Positions 1 to 8,231 are shown, counted from the first letter of the stretch. The stretch: 64,000 nucleotides of DNA from Chryseobacterium sp. BGARF1 (GCF_001677955.1 NZ_LELA01000073.1:83052-147051), one strand, 5' to 3'. Made by a program: numbers and translations. The notes: a model not told the origin generated them from the letters alone.

Positions 1-943
1 AATCTCTCTCGTTTTCGGGAATGTCGTTGCCTTTTCTGGTTTCATTTTCTTTTAGAGGAACCCAGATTCTGCCATCATTTCTTAAAGATTCAGACATTAA
101 AGTTAATTTCGACTGATAATCTCCGGACTGTGGCAATGAAGTGGGATGTACCTGAATCCAGCTTGGTGAAGCCATTAACGCACCTTTTTTATGAGCCCGC
201 CAAATTGCAGAACCGTTGCAACCCATCGCCAAAGTTGATAAATAATAGATTTTTCCGTAACCACCTGTTGCTAAAACAACTGCGTGAGCGGCGTGTCTTT
301 CAATTTCTCCAGTGTCTAAATTTCTTATGATAATTCCTCTTGCTTTTCCGTCAATCATAACCAAATCCAGCATTTCGTGTCTTGAAAATAACTGAACGCT
401 TTTCTTTCCGACCTGTCGCATCAAAGCCTGATAAGCTCCCAGAAGTAATTGTTGTCCGGTTTGTCCTCTTGCGTAAAAAGTTCGGCTTACCTGAACGCCT
501 CCAAAAGAACGGTTGTTCAAATAACCACCATATTCTCTTCCAAACGGAACGCCTTGCGCAACGGCTTGGTCGATTAGATTTAAAGAACATTCTGCCATTC
601 GGTAAACATTGGCTTCACGGGCTCTGAAATCTCCGCCTTTTAAGGTATCAACGAACATTCTGTAAACACTGTCGCCGTCATTTTTATAATTTTTTGCAGC
701 ATTTACACCACCTTGTGCAGCAACAGAATGCGCTCTTCTTGGGCTGTCCTGAAAACAGAATGATTTTACATTATAACCCATTTCGCCCAAAGATGCAGCG
801 ATAGAACTTCCGGCCAAACCTGTCCCGACAACGATAACGTCTAACTTTTTTCTGTTAGCTGGATTGACGAGCTTGGCTTTCTTTTTATAATTATCCCATT
901 TTTGCTCTAAAGAACCTTCCGGTATTTTTGAATCTAAAATCAT
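1..943 (-). CDS. sdhA: Succinate dehydrogenase/fumarate reductase flavoprotein subunit, 3' part missing (window edge)
   Basis: Catalytic FAD subunit of succinate:quinone oxidoreductase (complex II), which oxidises succinate to fumarate on the cytoplasmic face of the membrane. Reading the minus strand from the ATG at 943 gives an uninterrupted frame to the window edge (about 314 residues, roughly half of the usual 600-670). Visible are the dinucleotide-binding loop GTGLAGSS near residue 40, the flavinylation segment [11 protein letters not shown], the RGQTGQQLL segment, and HPTSLPQSG near the catalytic region. The layout resembles the FrdA/SdhA type that works with a single cytochrome b subunit. 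It starts 11 bases after the sdhC stop, so the two are cotranscribed; sdhB should lie just outside the window. The identification is firm; the truncation is only due to the window. Confidence 0.95.
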   Translation of the reverse strand, partial: MILDSKIPEGSLEQKWDNYKKKAKLVNPANRKKLDVIVVGTGLAGSSIAASLGEMGYNVKSFCFQDSPRRAHSVAAQGGVNAAKNYKNDGDSVYRMFVDTLKGGDFRAREANVYRMAECSLNLIDQAVAQGVPFGREYGGYLNNRSFGGVQVSRTFYARGQTGQQLLLGAYQALMRQVGKKSVQLFSRHEMLDLVMIDGKARGIIIRNLDTGEIERHAAHAVVLATGGYGKIYYLSTLAMGCNGSAIWRAHKKGALMASPSWIQVHPTSLPQSGDYQSKLTLMSESLRNDGRIWVPLKENETRKGNDIPENERD

Positions 944-954
944 AGTTTCTCAAT

Positions 955-1611
955 TTAATTGGCGGTGAAGAATACATAAATTGGCATCAAAGCAAACCCA
1001 ACACTTATGATGACTGAATAAGCAATTCCGATGGTTTTAAACCATTTTACAAACTTCGGATGATATAATCCTAAGGTTCTGACAGCACTGTAAATTCCAT
1101 GAATTAAATGATAGCACAACGCAATCATTGACAAAACATAAATAATCACATACCACCATTCTTTAAAAACAGTTACTACCAGAATGTAAAGGTCTTTATT
1201 TCCATTTTCATCCAAAGGAGGATTCCCGAATTTGTAAACATACCAGAAATTCTGAAAGTGAATAACCAGGAAAATTAATAGTAATGTTCCCAGAATTCCC
1301 ATATTTCGAGATGCCCATTTACTGGCTCTTCCTCGTCTGTCAGCTTGATAATTTCCGCCAGATTTTTTATTTTTCAACGTAATTATTAATCCATCCACTG
1401 CATGAAGAATGATACTTGTGTACAGCACGTAAGAAACCATTTTGATGATAATATTTCCCGAAAGAAAATGTGAATAGGCATTAAACTGAAGATGCGCCTG
1501 TTCCTGTGGTAAAAACAGCTGAAGATTTCCCAAGAAGTGAATCAACAGAAAGAAGCTCAGGAAAAGTCCCGTAAGGCACATCAGCATTTTTCTTGATAAT
1601 GTAGACAGCAT
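955..1611 (-). CDS. sdhC: Succinate dehydrogenase cytochrome b558 subunit
   Basis: Membrane anchor that carries haem and passes electrons from the flavoprotein and iron-sulphur subunits to menaquinone. The 218-residue product has five hydrophobic segments and conserved histidines suited to haem ligation (IHFLGNLQ in the first helix, YSHFL, LHAVDG, VIHFQNFW and YHLIHGIYSA), the layout of single-subunit, di-haem SdhC/FrdC proteins. The frame is open upstream to 1752, but that extension overlaps the preceding transporter gene and is not protein-like. The ATG at 1611, giving MLSTLSRKML and a transmembrane segment directly after, is preferred. It lies between a dicarboxylate transporter gene and sdhA on the same strand. 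Confidence 0.93.
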   Translation of the reverse strand: MLSTLSRKMLMCLTGLFLSFFLLIHFLGNLQLFLPQEQAHLQFNAYSHFLSGNIIIKMVSYVLYTSIILHAVDGLIITLKNKKSGGNYQADRRGRASKWASRNMGILGTLLLIFLVIHFQNFWYVYKFGNPPLDENGNKDLYILVVTVFKEWWYVIIYVLSMIALCYHLIHGIYSAVRTLGLYHPKFVKWFKTIGIAYSVIISVGFALMPIYVFFTAN

Positions 1612-1724
1612 ATTTTTTTGTTTTTTGTTAATGAGGATAGATGTGGGAAGAGGGAAGATGGAGGTTTTAAATTCATTTTTCATGAACTTCCCGCCTCGTG
1701 CTCCCATATTTCCACCTTGAAATT
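1612..1724 (-). other. Intergenic spacer with purine/pyrimidine-biased repeats between transporter and sdhC
   Basis: This 113-base spacer is the only sizeable gap in the porin-transporter-sdh unit. On the minus strand it contains a pyrimidine-rich stretch (CTCCATCTTCCCTCTTCCC, about 1640-1665) made of near-repeats of a CTTCCC/TC unit. No stem-loop followed by a T-run was found, so read-through into sdhC is plausible. Low-complexity tracts of this kind occur between genes in flavobacterial genomes; whether it has a role here is unknown. Confidence 0.4.
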
Positions 1725-3155
1725 TTAATAATATCCTAATATTTTCATCCAAAGTCCGCCGACTCCCATGTAGATAATCAACAGAACAACTCCGATTTCT
1801 AAACCTCTAAGCCACCAAGATTTTAAGTCTACATATCCGCTTCCGAAAAATACAGGAGCCGGACCGTGACCGTAATGTGTCAACACCCCATAAATCGAGC
1901 CCATAAAACCAAGCATCATTGCCAACAACATCGGAGGAATTCCTACCGCAACACCAACACTTAATAACGCAGCGTACATTGCAGCAACGTGAGCCGTTGC
2001 GCTTGCAAAAATATAGTGACTAAAGAAATAGACGAGAATAATCACCGGAAAAGCAAGCGTCCAAGTCATGTGACCGATTTTAAGTTTAATAAGATTACTG
2101 AACCAATCGATGAATCCCAGTTCGTTGAGTGAACTCGCCATCATCACCAACACTGCAAACCACACAATCGTGTCCCAAGCTCCTTTTTCAGATTTCACAT
2201 CTTCCCAAGTTAAAACTGAGGTTAATAAAAGTAACGTTAATCCTATGAAAGCGGTTGTAGTTGCATCAATAGAAAGCGAGCCGCCAAAAATCCAAAGGGC
2301 TAATAAAATGAAAAATGCCAACAACATTAACCACTCATCTTTAGAAATCGGGCCCATTTCTTTTAATTTTTGTGCTGCCATTTTCGGAGCATCACCTGTT
2401 TTCTTTAATTCAGGCGGATATAATTTGTATAAAACCAAAGGAACGACAAAGAAAGCGACCAATCCCGGAACGAAACCTGCTGCAGCCCAAGACATCCAAG
2501 TAATATTGATTCCTAAATTGGCTGCGAATTTCTGACACATTGGATTACTCGCAGTTCCCGTCAAAAACATGGAAGAAGCGATGAGATTCATGTAATAACT
2601 ATTCAATGTCAAAAAAGAACCTAATTTTCTGTGCGTTTCGGGTTTATCAGGAACCGAATCAAAACTTATCGCCATCGATTTCATAATCGGATAAATAATT
2701 CCACCACCTCTTGCGGTGTTACTAGGAATTGCAGGAGCCAGACAAACGTCTGCTAAACCCAAGCCGTAAGCTAAACCCAAAGAACTTTTCCCGAAAACTC
2801 TGATGAATAAAAAAGCGATTCTGTTTCCCAAGCCTGTTTTGATAAATCCTCTTGCGATAAAGAATGAAATCCCAATCAGCCAGATTACTTTGTCTCCAAA
2901 ACCGGAAAGTGCTTTTGTGATTGATTTTCCAGCATCTCCTGGAGCGACAACCTGTGTCAAAGCGGTAAATCCGATGGCCATCATACACATCGTTCCCATT
3001 GGAGCGGCTTTAAGAATGATTCCTAAAATAGTGGCTGCAAAAATTGCGAAAAGATGCCATGCATTTTCGGCAACGCCTTCCGGAGCCGGAATGAACCAGA
3101 TAATAAGCGCAACCGCAAATGTGATGGCGACCGCTTTAATGTTAATTTCTTTCAT
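1725..3155 (-). CDS. DASS-family anion (dicarboxylate) transporter
   Basis: Inner-membrane carrier of the divalent anion:sodium symporter family (CitT/TtdT/SdcS type), expected to import or exchange C4-dicarboxylates or 2-oxoglutarate. The 476-residue product is strongly hydrophobic with about 11-12 membrane segments. Family signatures are visible: the SNT motif (PAIPSNTARGGG near residue 140), the second substrate loop (FLTGTASNP), and SHYIFASATAHVAAM in the C-terminal half, which contains the counterpart of the second SNT motif. It starts 19 bases after the porin stop and precedes sdhC and sdhA, so a route from succinate, fumarate or malate uptake into complex II is a reasonable inference. 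The exact substrate cannot be read from sequence. Confidence 0.88.
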   Translation of the reverse strand: MKEINIKAVAITFAVALIIWFIPAPEGVAENAWHLFAIFAATILGIILKAAPMGTMCMMAIGFTALTQVVAPGDAGKSITKALSGFGDKVIWLIGISFFIARGFIKTGLGNRIAFLFIRVFGKSSLGLAYGLGLADVCLAPAIPSNTARGGGIIYPIMKSMAISFDSVPDKPETHRKLGSFLTLNSYYMNLIASSMFLTGTASNPMCQKFAANLGINITWMSWAAAGFVPGLVAFFVVPLVLYKLYPPELKKTGDAPKMAAQKLKEMGPISKDEWLMLLAFFILLALWIFGGSLSIDATTTAFIGLTLLLLTSVLTWEDVKSEKGAWDTIVWFAVLVMMASSLNELGFIDWFSNLIKLKIGHMTWTLAFPVIILVYFFSHYIFASATAHVAAMYAALLSVGVAVGIPPMLLAMMLGFMGSIYGVLTHYGHGPAPVFFGSGYVDLKSWWLRGLEIGVVLLIIYMGVGGLWMKILGYY

Positions 3156-3174
3156 AACAGTTAGTTTTTAAGGA

Positions 3175-4329
3175 TTAAAATCTACTTTGGACTTGAACTA
3201 TGAATAAATTATTATTGTATTGTGAAGTATTCTCTACCTGATGTTTGTATCGGTCGAACTGTATACCCAGTTGAATTCTCGCGCCATAATTTTTCAGGAA
3301 CTCTAAGCCAAACATTGGCGTAATTGTTTGTCTTGGATTTGAATTTAATCTGAAATTAGTATCCAAATATTCGTAACGACAAGATAATTCAAAGGCGCTT
3401 AGGTTTTTATGATTGACTTCGTATCTTACGTTAGGAAGGAAATATGCTCCACGAATTAAGTATTCATCGGGATTTGCAGGTCTTAATTCTGGTGTAACCG
3501 CAAAATATAAAGGATGATTGGTTGCCTGTTTTCCTTCCAGCTGCATATCGAGGCTCCATTTTGAATCGAAATTAATTAATGAGCTTAAATCTACTCCTAC
3601 AGCGTAAATTTTGTTGCCGAAAACCTCTCCAATACCTCCATTTAAACCTAAATTAAAGTTATATTTTTTCGCTAAACCAAATACCAATCTTGTAGAATAT
3701 TGCTTGCCGTTGTCATTATCATTGACCTGATTTTTACCATTTCCGTTGACTAATGAAACAGCATATTGAAATGGCATTGTACCTAATTTAACTTGTCCTG
3801 AAGCAGACATCCCGATTTGAAAACTCGTCCAGCCCAGTTTACCAAATTCGGTGTATTGATTAGACCAGTCTAAGGATTTTATAATATCAATAGGGTAGGT
3901 TTCTTCAAGGCCAAACCAAGGTCTGAACTGACCAACAGTAAGAACCAACTTTGAATTGAAAGTATATTTTAAATAGGCATTTTCGAGAACTCTAGATTTT
4001 GGGTCGTTTTTAAAGTCTGCAAGGTTGGCCAATAACACCACTTCCGTCCGCTTGCTGATTTGCGCCCGCATCTGAATTCTCATGTATTTTATCATGAAGT
4101 TATTGTCGGTTCCTGAACCATCTGAATGATGCAAACCGTTGACATCAACATCTTTTGCCATTCCGACGAGATAGCGTGCCTGAAAAAGACCTTTAAACTG
4201 AAGTTGCGGGTATTTGACAGCTTCTTCCTGTTGATATTTTAAAGAATCGCCTATTTGTGCGGTTAGCACGAGACCAAGTAACGTGAAATATAAAAGCAAC
4301 TGCTTTTTTAGGATTGAAAAAGTACTCAT
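3175..4329 (-). CDS. Phosphate-selective porin O/P family outer membrane porin
   Basis: Outer membrane channel of the OprO/OprP superfamily. The 384-residue product has an N-terminal signal peptide (ending near LVLTAQ), alternating polar and hydrophobic strands typical of a 16-strand barrel, and a C-terminal aromatic residue (QVQSRF) for Bam-dependent insertion. The motif VGQFRPWFGLE and the LxNAYLKY strand are typical of this family in Bacteroidetes. Despite the family name, members next to organic-acid transporters need not be phosphate channels; the neighbours here (DASS transporter, sdhCA) point to dicarboxylate entry. It is the first gene of the apparent operon, with an inverted repeat 131-157 bases upstream of the start. 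Confidence 0.85.
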   Translation of the reverse strand: MSTFSILKKQLLLYFTLLGLVLTAQIGDSLKYQQEEAVKYPQLQFKGLFQARYLVGMAKDVDVNGLHHSDGSGTDNNFMIKYMRIQMRAQISKRTEVVLLANLADFKNDPKSRVLENAYLKYTFNSKLVLTVGQFRPWFGLEETYPIDIIKSLDWSNQYTEFGKLGWTSFQIGMSASGQVKLGTMPFQYAVSLVNGNGKNQVNDNDNGKQYSTRLVFGLAKKYNFNLGLNGGIGEVFGNKIYAVGVDLSSLINFDSKWSLDMQLEGKQATNHPLYFAVTPELRPANPDEYLIRGAYFLPNVRYEVNHKNLSAFELSCRYEYLDTNFRLNSNPRQTITPMFGLEFLKNYGARIQLGIQFDRYKHQVENTSQYNNNLFIVQVQSRF

Positions 4330-4634
4330 TTCTTATTATGTTTTTTTTGGTGTATCAGTTTTAACAACCATAAAATAATACGATTGTTAAAGTTCCTTAA
4401 AAATATGAAAATAAATGTTAATAATCACATTGTTATGATTAATAATATTTAAATTTTAATTTACAAACGTTAGTTATGTTTGTAAATCTGAACCCATTTA
4501 TTAATAAAAGAAAAGAAAAGAGAATAGTGGTGAATTAATGAGATTGAATTGTTTTTATTATTTCTGATTTACAGGTAATTGCTGTAGGTTTATTTAAATG
4601 AAAACTATACGTTTAAAAGAATTAACAGGAAGAT
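4330..4634. other. 305-base intergenic region upstream of the porin operon
   Basis: AT-rich non-coding stretch between two minus-strand genes. It should hold the promoter of the porin-transporter-sdh unit. No convincing TAnnTTTG box was found on the minus strand. The most obvious structure is the 27-base inverted repeat at 4460-4486. No ORF of note was seen. Confidence 0.6.
4460..4486. promoter_or_regulatory. Perfect inverted repeat, candidate operator for the porin/dicarboxylate operon
   Basis: The sequence TTTACAAAC, then nine bases, then GTTTGTAAA forms a perfect 9-base inverted repeat. It has no T-run after it and a 9-base spacer (arm centres 18 bases apart), which fits a dimeric DNA-binding protein better than a terminator. 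It lies 131 bases upstream of the porin start. The binding protein is unknown. Confidence 0.45.
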
Positions 4635-5141
4635 TTATAGCCTTGCCTCAAGGTATTTCACAACTAGCGCAAGAATCAAAGCAAGGATAATTAATATAAT
4701 ATTCTTTTGGTTTTTTTGATTTTTGAAAAGCTCCTGAACAATATTTTTTACTTTGTCATAGTCAAATAATAAAATTATTATAATTAAAATCTGATAAAAT
4801 ATTGCTGAAGATAATGCCGAAATTTGATAAAAATAATCCTGAATAATGATATTAATGAGCATCGTTGTTAATAGCAGACATGCAAAGATTCTCGTTCGGT
4901 TAAAAAGAAGCAAAACTCCGCCAACGATTTCAAAAAAACCAATTATTAGCGGATATGTTTTTGTATAGCTATAAAAAGTCCACATGATTTTGTGTCCTTC
5001 TGATAGATGAACATTTGTAGAATTTGCCAGGTTTTCGAATTGTAAAGGTTTTCCGATTCCGTAGCTAATCATTGATCCCGAAACAGTGAAAATCATTATC
5101 CAATATAATAAATATAAGAGTTTTTCTTTGGTAGTAGCCAT
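4635..5141 (-). CDS. DoxX-like four-helix integral membrane protein
   Basis: The 168-residue product has four to five hydrophobic segments and a short lysine-rich loop before the last helix (FKNQKNQKN). The second helix region (SYTKTYPLIIGFFEIVGGVL and the following LLFNRTR) resembles the DoxX/DoxX-like family, in which a GxxEIxGGxLLL motif is common. Members are inner-membrane proteins of poorly defined function, some linked to thiol-redox or quinone chemistry. It stands alone, with long intergenic stretches on both sides, so context gives no further clue. The family call is moderate. Confidence 0.6.
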   Translation of the reverse strand: MATTKEKLLYLLYWIMIFTVSGSMISYGIGKPLQFENLANSTNVHLSEGHKIMWTFYSYTKTYPLIIGFFEIVGGVLLLFNRTRIFACLLLTTMLINIIIQDYFYQISALSSAIFYQILIIIILLFDYDKVKNIVQELFKNQKNQKNIILIILALILALVVKYLEARL

Positions 5142-5629
5142 TTATTAAAGGTTTATGGTATTGGAAAAGCTTTATTGTCGAATGAATATATTTTCCATTT
5201 CCCTATGTTTTTTGTAACTAATTAATCTTTGATTTCAGAGAGCCTAAAATAAGAAAAAATGGAAAATATTATCAGATTGTCTTTTCTATTTTTGTAAATC
5301 TTTCACCACCAATTCAGCAATATCTTTAACAATTTGAGTAGGAGAGTTGCAGTCGCAATTGCTAAATCCTAAAACATAAATATCTTCACTTTAAATAATT
5401 ACGTTGAAAATCAGACTCACATCTTATCTATGAGAAAATAAGGTAAAAATAATTTGGCTTTACTTTTTTATTTAATTTAGCTAAAATGTTGTTGAATAGT
5501 TTGATGATGTGATTAGAAATTCATTTTAAAACATCCTGACATTCATAAGATTAGATAAAACAAACCTGAATTAGAACTCAAACTAACAATATTAAACGAA
5601 GTTCTTACTAACCAACAAAATTTAATAAA
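5142..5629. other. 488-base intergenic region with an inverted repeat and a gene remnant
   Basis: No intact gene was found. The stretch contains a perfect 13-base inverted repeat (ATATTTTCCATTT at 5188-5200 with AAATGGAAAATAT at 5257-5269, 56 bases apart) and a 34-codon open stretch on the minus strand that looks like the 3' end of a lost gene (5286-5390). The last roughly 100 bases before 5630 should contain the promoter of the hydrolase gene; no clear consensus was seen. Confidence 0.5.
5286..5390 (-). pseudogene. Remnant of the 3' end of an unidentified gene
   Basis: Read on the minus strand from 5390, this stretch gives 34 codons ending in TAG, beginning SEDIYVLGFSNCDC and ending IAELVVKDLQK. 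The composition is protein-like: balanced residues and a predicted C-terminal amphipathic helix. An in-frame TAA lies immediately upstream and no usable start codon exists, so it cannot be expressed as it stands. It is best explained as the surviving tail of a deleted or decayed gene. The parent family was not recognised; the CDC motif may help a search. Confidence 0.4.
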
Positions 5630-6319
5630 ATGGAAAACAAAGATTTGACTATTATTTTAGTTCACGGTGCTTGGGGGGATGGTTCGCATTGGAAAAGCGT
5701 TATTCCAAACCTTGTAAATGCGGGATACAAAGTTCGCGCAGTGCAAAATCCTTTAACTTCTTTAGCAGATGATGTTCAAAAAACCAAAGATTTAATTGAG
5801 GCTCAAGATGGCAAAGTTTTATTGGTTGGGCATTCTTATGGTGGTGCTGTTATTACTGCGGCAGGAAATCATGATAAAGTTGTTGGTTTAGTCTATGTGG
5901 CAGCTTTTGCTCCAGATCATGGAGAAAGTTTGGGCAGTTTGTTAGCAAAACGAGCTACTTCGGGTGGAGAAAGTATTGCGCCAGATAATAAAGGTTTTTT
6001 ATGGATTAAGTATGATGAGTTTCAGCAAGCTTTTTGTCCTGACCTCAATGATAATGATGCGTTGGTAATGTCGTTGTCACAAAAAGCAATTAACGGGCAA
6101 TGTTTCGGTGATGAAATGGAGAGTCCTTCTTGGAAAAATTTACCGGTTTGGTATCAGGTTTCTAATCAAGACAAGATGATACATCCTGACACACAACGAG
6201 AAATGAGCGCAAGAATGAATCCTAAAAAAGTAATTGAATTAGATGCGAGCCATGCTTCAATGGCAACTCATCCAGAAGAAATAGCTGAATTAATCAAAGA
6301 AGCTGCTTCAAGTTTATAA
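5630..6319 (+). CDS. Alpha/beta hydrolase (Abhydrolase_6 type)
   Basis: Cytoplasmic serine hydrolase of 229 residues with no signal peptide. The oxyanion-hole motif HGAWGDGSHW lies near residue 13, the nucleophile elbow GHSYGG has Ser69, and a late histidine sits in DASHASM; an acid in or near SNQDKMI completes a plausible triad. This layout matches the esterase family that includes salicylate esterase and EstC-like enzymes. The real substrate cannot be deduced. The gene stands alone and ends before a bidirectional terminator shared with the convergent DNA-repair gene. Confidence 0.8.
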   Translation: MENKDLTIILVHGAWGDGSHWKSVIPNLVNAGYKVRAVQNPLTSLADDVQKTKDLIEAQDGKVLLVGHSYGGAVITAAGNHDKVVGLVYVAAFAPDHGESLGSLLAKRATSGGESIAPDNKGFLWIKYDEFQQAFCPDLNDNDALVMSLSQKAINGQCFGDEMESPSWKNLPVWYQVSNQDKMIHPDTQREMSARMNPKKVIELDASHASMATHPEEIAELIKEAASSL

Positions 6320-6399
6320 AATGTTTTTTTGCTCAAAATAAGTTTTTTTATCTAAAAGTTTAGAAATAAGTAGGTTAAAACAATTAACAATATATTTTT

Positions 6400-6489
6400 G
6401 GGCAGCTATTCCGCCCTCCGTTCCCAATCTTTTTTGCCTTCGTTTTTCCAGCAGCAAAAAAGGATTTCCACTCAGGTCGGGCTGCAATC
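6400..6489. repeat. Structured intergenic repeat (large imperfect stem-loop)
   Basis: GC-richer block inside AT-rich intergenic DNA. The outer arms GCAGC (6402-6406) and GCTGC (6481-6485) can pair, and inner arms ATCTTTTTTGC and GCAAAAAAGGAT pair with a single bulge, giving a long cruciform or hairpin. Very similar blocks occur between genes across Chryseobacterium and related genera (from memory, not checked), so this is probably one copy of a dispersed element comparable to REP/BIME sequences. No second copy was noticed in this window. Confidence 0.55.
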
Positions 6490-6565
6490 ATATTACGTTT
6501 CAGAATGTATGGTTTAATCATTATTAGTACTTAGAAACTTGTAGAGCAGATTTTTTTTAGCCTTA

Positions 6566-6604
6566 AAAACAACCTCTTTTAAAATTTTTAAAAGAGGTTG
6601 TTTT
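6566..6604. terminator. Bidirectional intrinsic terminator, 39-base palindrome
   Basis: The arms AAAACAACCTCTTTT and AAAAGAGGTTGTTTT are perfectly complementary and the centre is also self-complementary apart from the middle base. A- and T-runs flank both sides, so it can end transcripts from both the plus-strand hydrolase and the minus-strand repair gene. Confidence 0.85.
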
Positions 6605-6636
6605 GTAAAAAATTTAGCAAAAGAAATAAACTTACA

Positions 6637-7440
6637 CTACTTTTCAATAGTCCGCAATGCTTTTTTTATAATATAAGCTGTTTCTTTAGTTGGACTTCCG
6701 TTCTTCCATTGTTCACAAAGTGATTTTACAAACTCAGGCTGTGTTTTGCTTGCGTCGTTTAGCCAGTTTCCTACACTGTCTTGTACGTATTTTGATGTAT
6801 CAGATTTCATAGGTTCTAAAATTGCCAAACCCAGTTCAGGATTTTGTTTCAATTCTTCAATATGTTCGCACCAAACGCCTCTTGGCCGTGTGGCTTCGCT
6901 TGCAAACCGTCTTATGTTTTCGTCTGTATGATTGATCCAACCGGATAATATTTCAATACTTTTTGCTAAATCTTTTGAAATATTGGACCTTATGGCTAGC
7001 CAGCAAATTTCTCTTACCCCAAAATGCTTATCAGCCGAAAAACGTTGAATCTGTTCAAGCTTTTGAGTGATATTTAATGCTTGATTTTTACCAATCGTGT
7101 AGGTTGCCCAACAACGAATTAAATCAGATGAATGATTCGTAATAATCGTCAATATTTCTTTGTCATTATGTTTTAAAGACTGTTCAAAAAGCCCTGTTCC
7201 AATTGCTTCGTTGATGGTATTTACCGTTTGCTTTTTCAGATTTTCAATTTCGGCTAGTAGGGGTTGTAAATATTGAGTTCTGTCAAATTGTTTTAATAAA
7301 TTTTCCAACAAAAGCCGTTGGTCAACTGCTAACCATTCAACTAGATTTGCTGTTTCAATTTCTCCACAATTCAGTTGGTCTAAAATTTCCTGAGGAATAT
7401 CTTTTGCAGATCGGGAACCTTTGCGTTTTATTTCTTTCAT
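6637..7440 (-). CDS. HEAT-repeat DNA alkylation repair protein (AlkC/AlkD-like)
   Basis: The 267-residue protein is almost entirely helical. Regular HEAT-like repeats are visible from about residue 85 onward (for example HSSDLIRCWATYTIG, FGVREICWLAIRSNI, NIRRFASEATRPRG and KYVQDSVGNWLNDASK). This pattern, including the basic RRFASEATRPRG segment, matches the AlkC/AlkD-like family of DNA glycosylases that remove 3- and 7-alkylated purines by base flipping. The N-terminal basic stretch (KEIKRKGSRSAKDI) is also usual. The gene is divergent from an HxlR regulator 160 bases away. Enzymatic activity is inferred from the family only. Confidence 0.8.
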   Translation of the reverse strand: MKEIKRKGSRSAKDIPQEILDQLNCGEIETANLVEWLAVDQRLLLENLLKQFDRTQYLQPLLAEIENLKKQTVNTINEAIGTGLFEQSLKHNDKEILTIITNHSSDLIRCWATYTIGKNQALNITQKLEQIQRFSADKHFGVREICWLAIRSNISKDLAKSIEILSGWINHTDENIRRFASEATRPRGVWCEHIEELKQNPELGLAILEPMKSDTSKYVQDSVGNWLNDASKTQPEFVKSLCEQWKNGSPTKETAYIIKKALRTIEK

Positions 7441-7600
7441 AAAAATGATAGCATTTCTTCACTAGTAATTTTTTATAAATAAAAATATAAAGAATGTATT
7501 TATATCCTTACGTTATGATTAATTTTGCAAATCTCTAAAAGTTTTTTTATATCGACAATACCGCATATTTTTAGCACATAGGGATAAAAAAGTCAATAAT

Positions 7601-7936
7601 ATGAAAACAGAGGGTCTCGCAGCAGAAAATAAAATTTGTCCATTGGAAATTGCTGTAAATTCAATCAGCGGAAAATGGAAAGTTCCTATCGTTTGGCAAA
7701 TTAATGAAGGAAAAAAGCGACCAAGCGAATTTTTAAAAGGAATTGGCAAAGTAGACAGACGTGTTTTAAATAAACAGCTCAGTGAAATGATTGAAGATGG
7801 GATTTTAACAAAGAAAAGTTTCAACGAATTACCGCCAAGAGTAGAATATTCTTTAACTGAAATTGGAGAAAAATTAGTAGAAATTCTTTGGCAATTAAAT
7901 GATTGGGGAAAGTTATTAATTCCAGAAAAAGAGTAA
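7601..7936 (+). CDS. HxlR family winged-helix transcriptional regulator
   Basis: DNA-binding protein of 111 residues covering one complete HxlR domain. A cysteine at position 13 (KICPLEIA) sits where redox- or electrophile-sensing HxlR proteins carry theirs. The segment SGKWKVPIVWQI, the recognition helix region RRVLNKQLSEM, and the wing (PRVEYSLTEIGEKL) are all present. HxlR regulators often control a divergent neighbour, which here is the alkylation-repair gene; that link is only an inference from position. No operator palindrome was clear in the 160-base gap. Confidence 0.88.
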   Translation: MKTEGLAAENKICPLEIAVNSISGKWKVPIVWQINEGKKRPSEFLKGIGKVDRRVLNKQLSEMIEDGILTKKSFNELPPRVEYSLTEIGEKLVEILWQLNDWGKLLIPEKE

Positions 7937-8045
7937 TCTTTTTTTAGTGTTAAAATGTAATTTATTGCACCTTAAAGATTCAAATTCATTTTTCAAAATA
8001 TTTCAGGCACATATCTTGATTTGTAGTGATTAAAATAAAATTATC

Positions 8046-8231
8046 ATGAACATTAAAAGAATTTTCGGAACTATTCTTACCGTATTAGGAATTGTAGGTT
8101 TAATTTATACAGGATATGAATTAATTAATAAAAGTACCGCTTATACAACACTTGCCGTTGCAGGTATCATCGGACTTATTTTCTTTTTTTCCGGAATTAG
8201 CCTTGTGAAAAATACGAAAGATGAGAGTTAA
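8046..8231 (+). CDS. Small two-helix membrane protein
   Basis: A 61-residue protein with two hydrophobic helices (about 8-24 and 36-53) joined by a short polar loop (YELINKSTAYT) and a charged tail (VKNTKDES). The start ATG follows an AT-rich leader and the coding sequence has normal codon usage. Single-gene small membrane proteins like this are common in flavobacteria and usually lack a known function. I do not recognise a named family. Confidence 0.6.
   Translation: MNIKRIFGTILTVLGIVGLIYTGYELINKSTAYTTLAVAGIIGLIFFFSGISLVKNTKDES

Larger units (their letters stand above)
6320..6636. other. Intergenic region between convergent genes
   Basis: This 317-base stretch lies between the convergent hydrolase and alkylation-repair genes. 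It holds the structured repeat at 6400-6489 and the palindromic terminator at 6566-6604. No coding potential was seen in the remainder. Confidence 0.6.

Noticed and set aside
130..627. Open frames on both strands (66, 79 and 81 codons) at the left end
   Set aside because: They lie within the sdhA coding sequence read on the minus strand, which gives clear flavoprotein motifs.
955..1752. Longer 265-residue SdhC form
   Set aside because: The first 47 codons overlap the transporter gene and a low-complexity tract; the standard SdhC start is at 1611.
2110..3171. Plus-strand frames of 122-141 codons over the DASS gene
   Set aside because: Antisense shadows of a strongly conserved membrane transporter.
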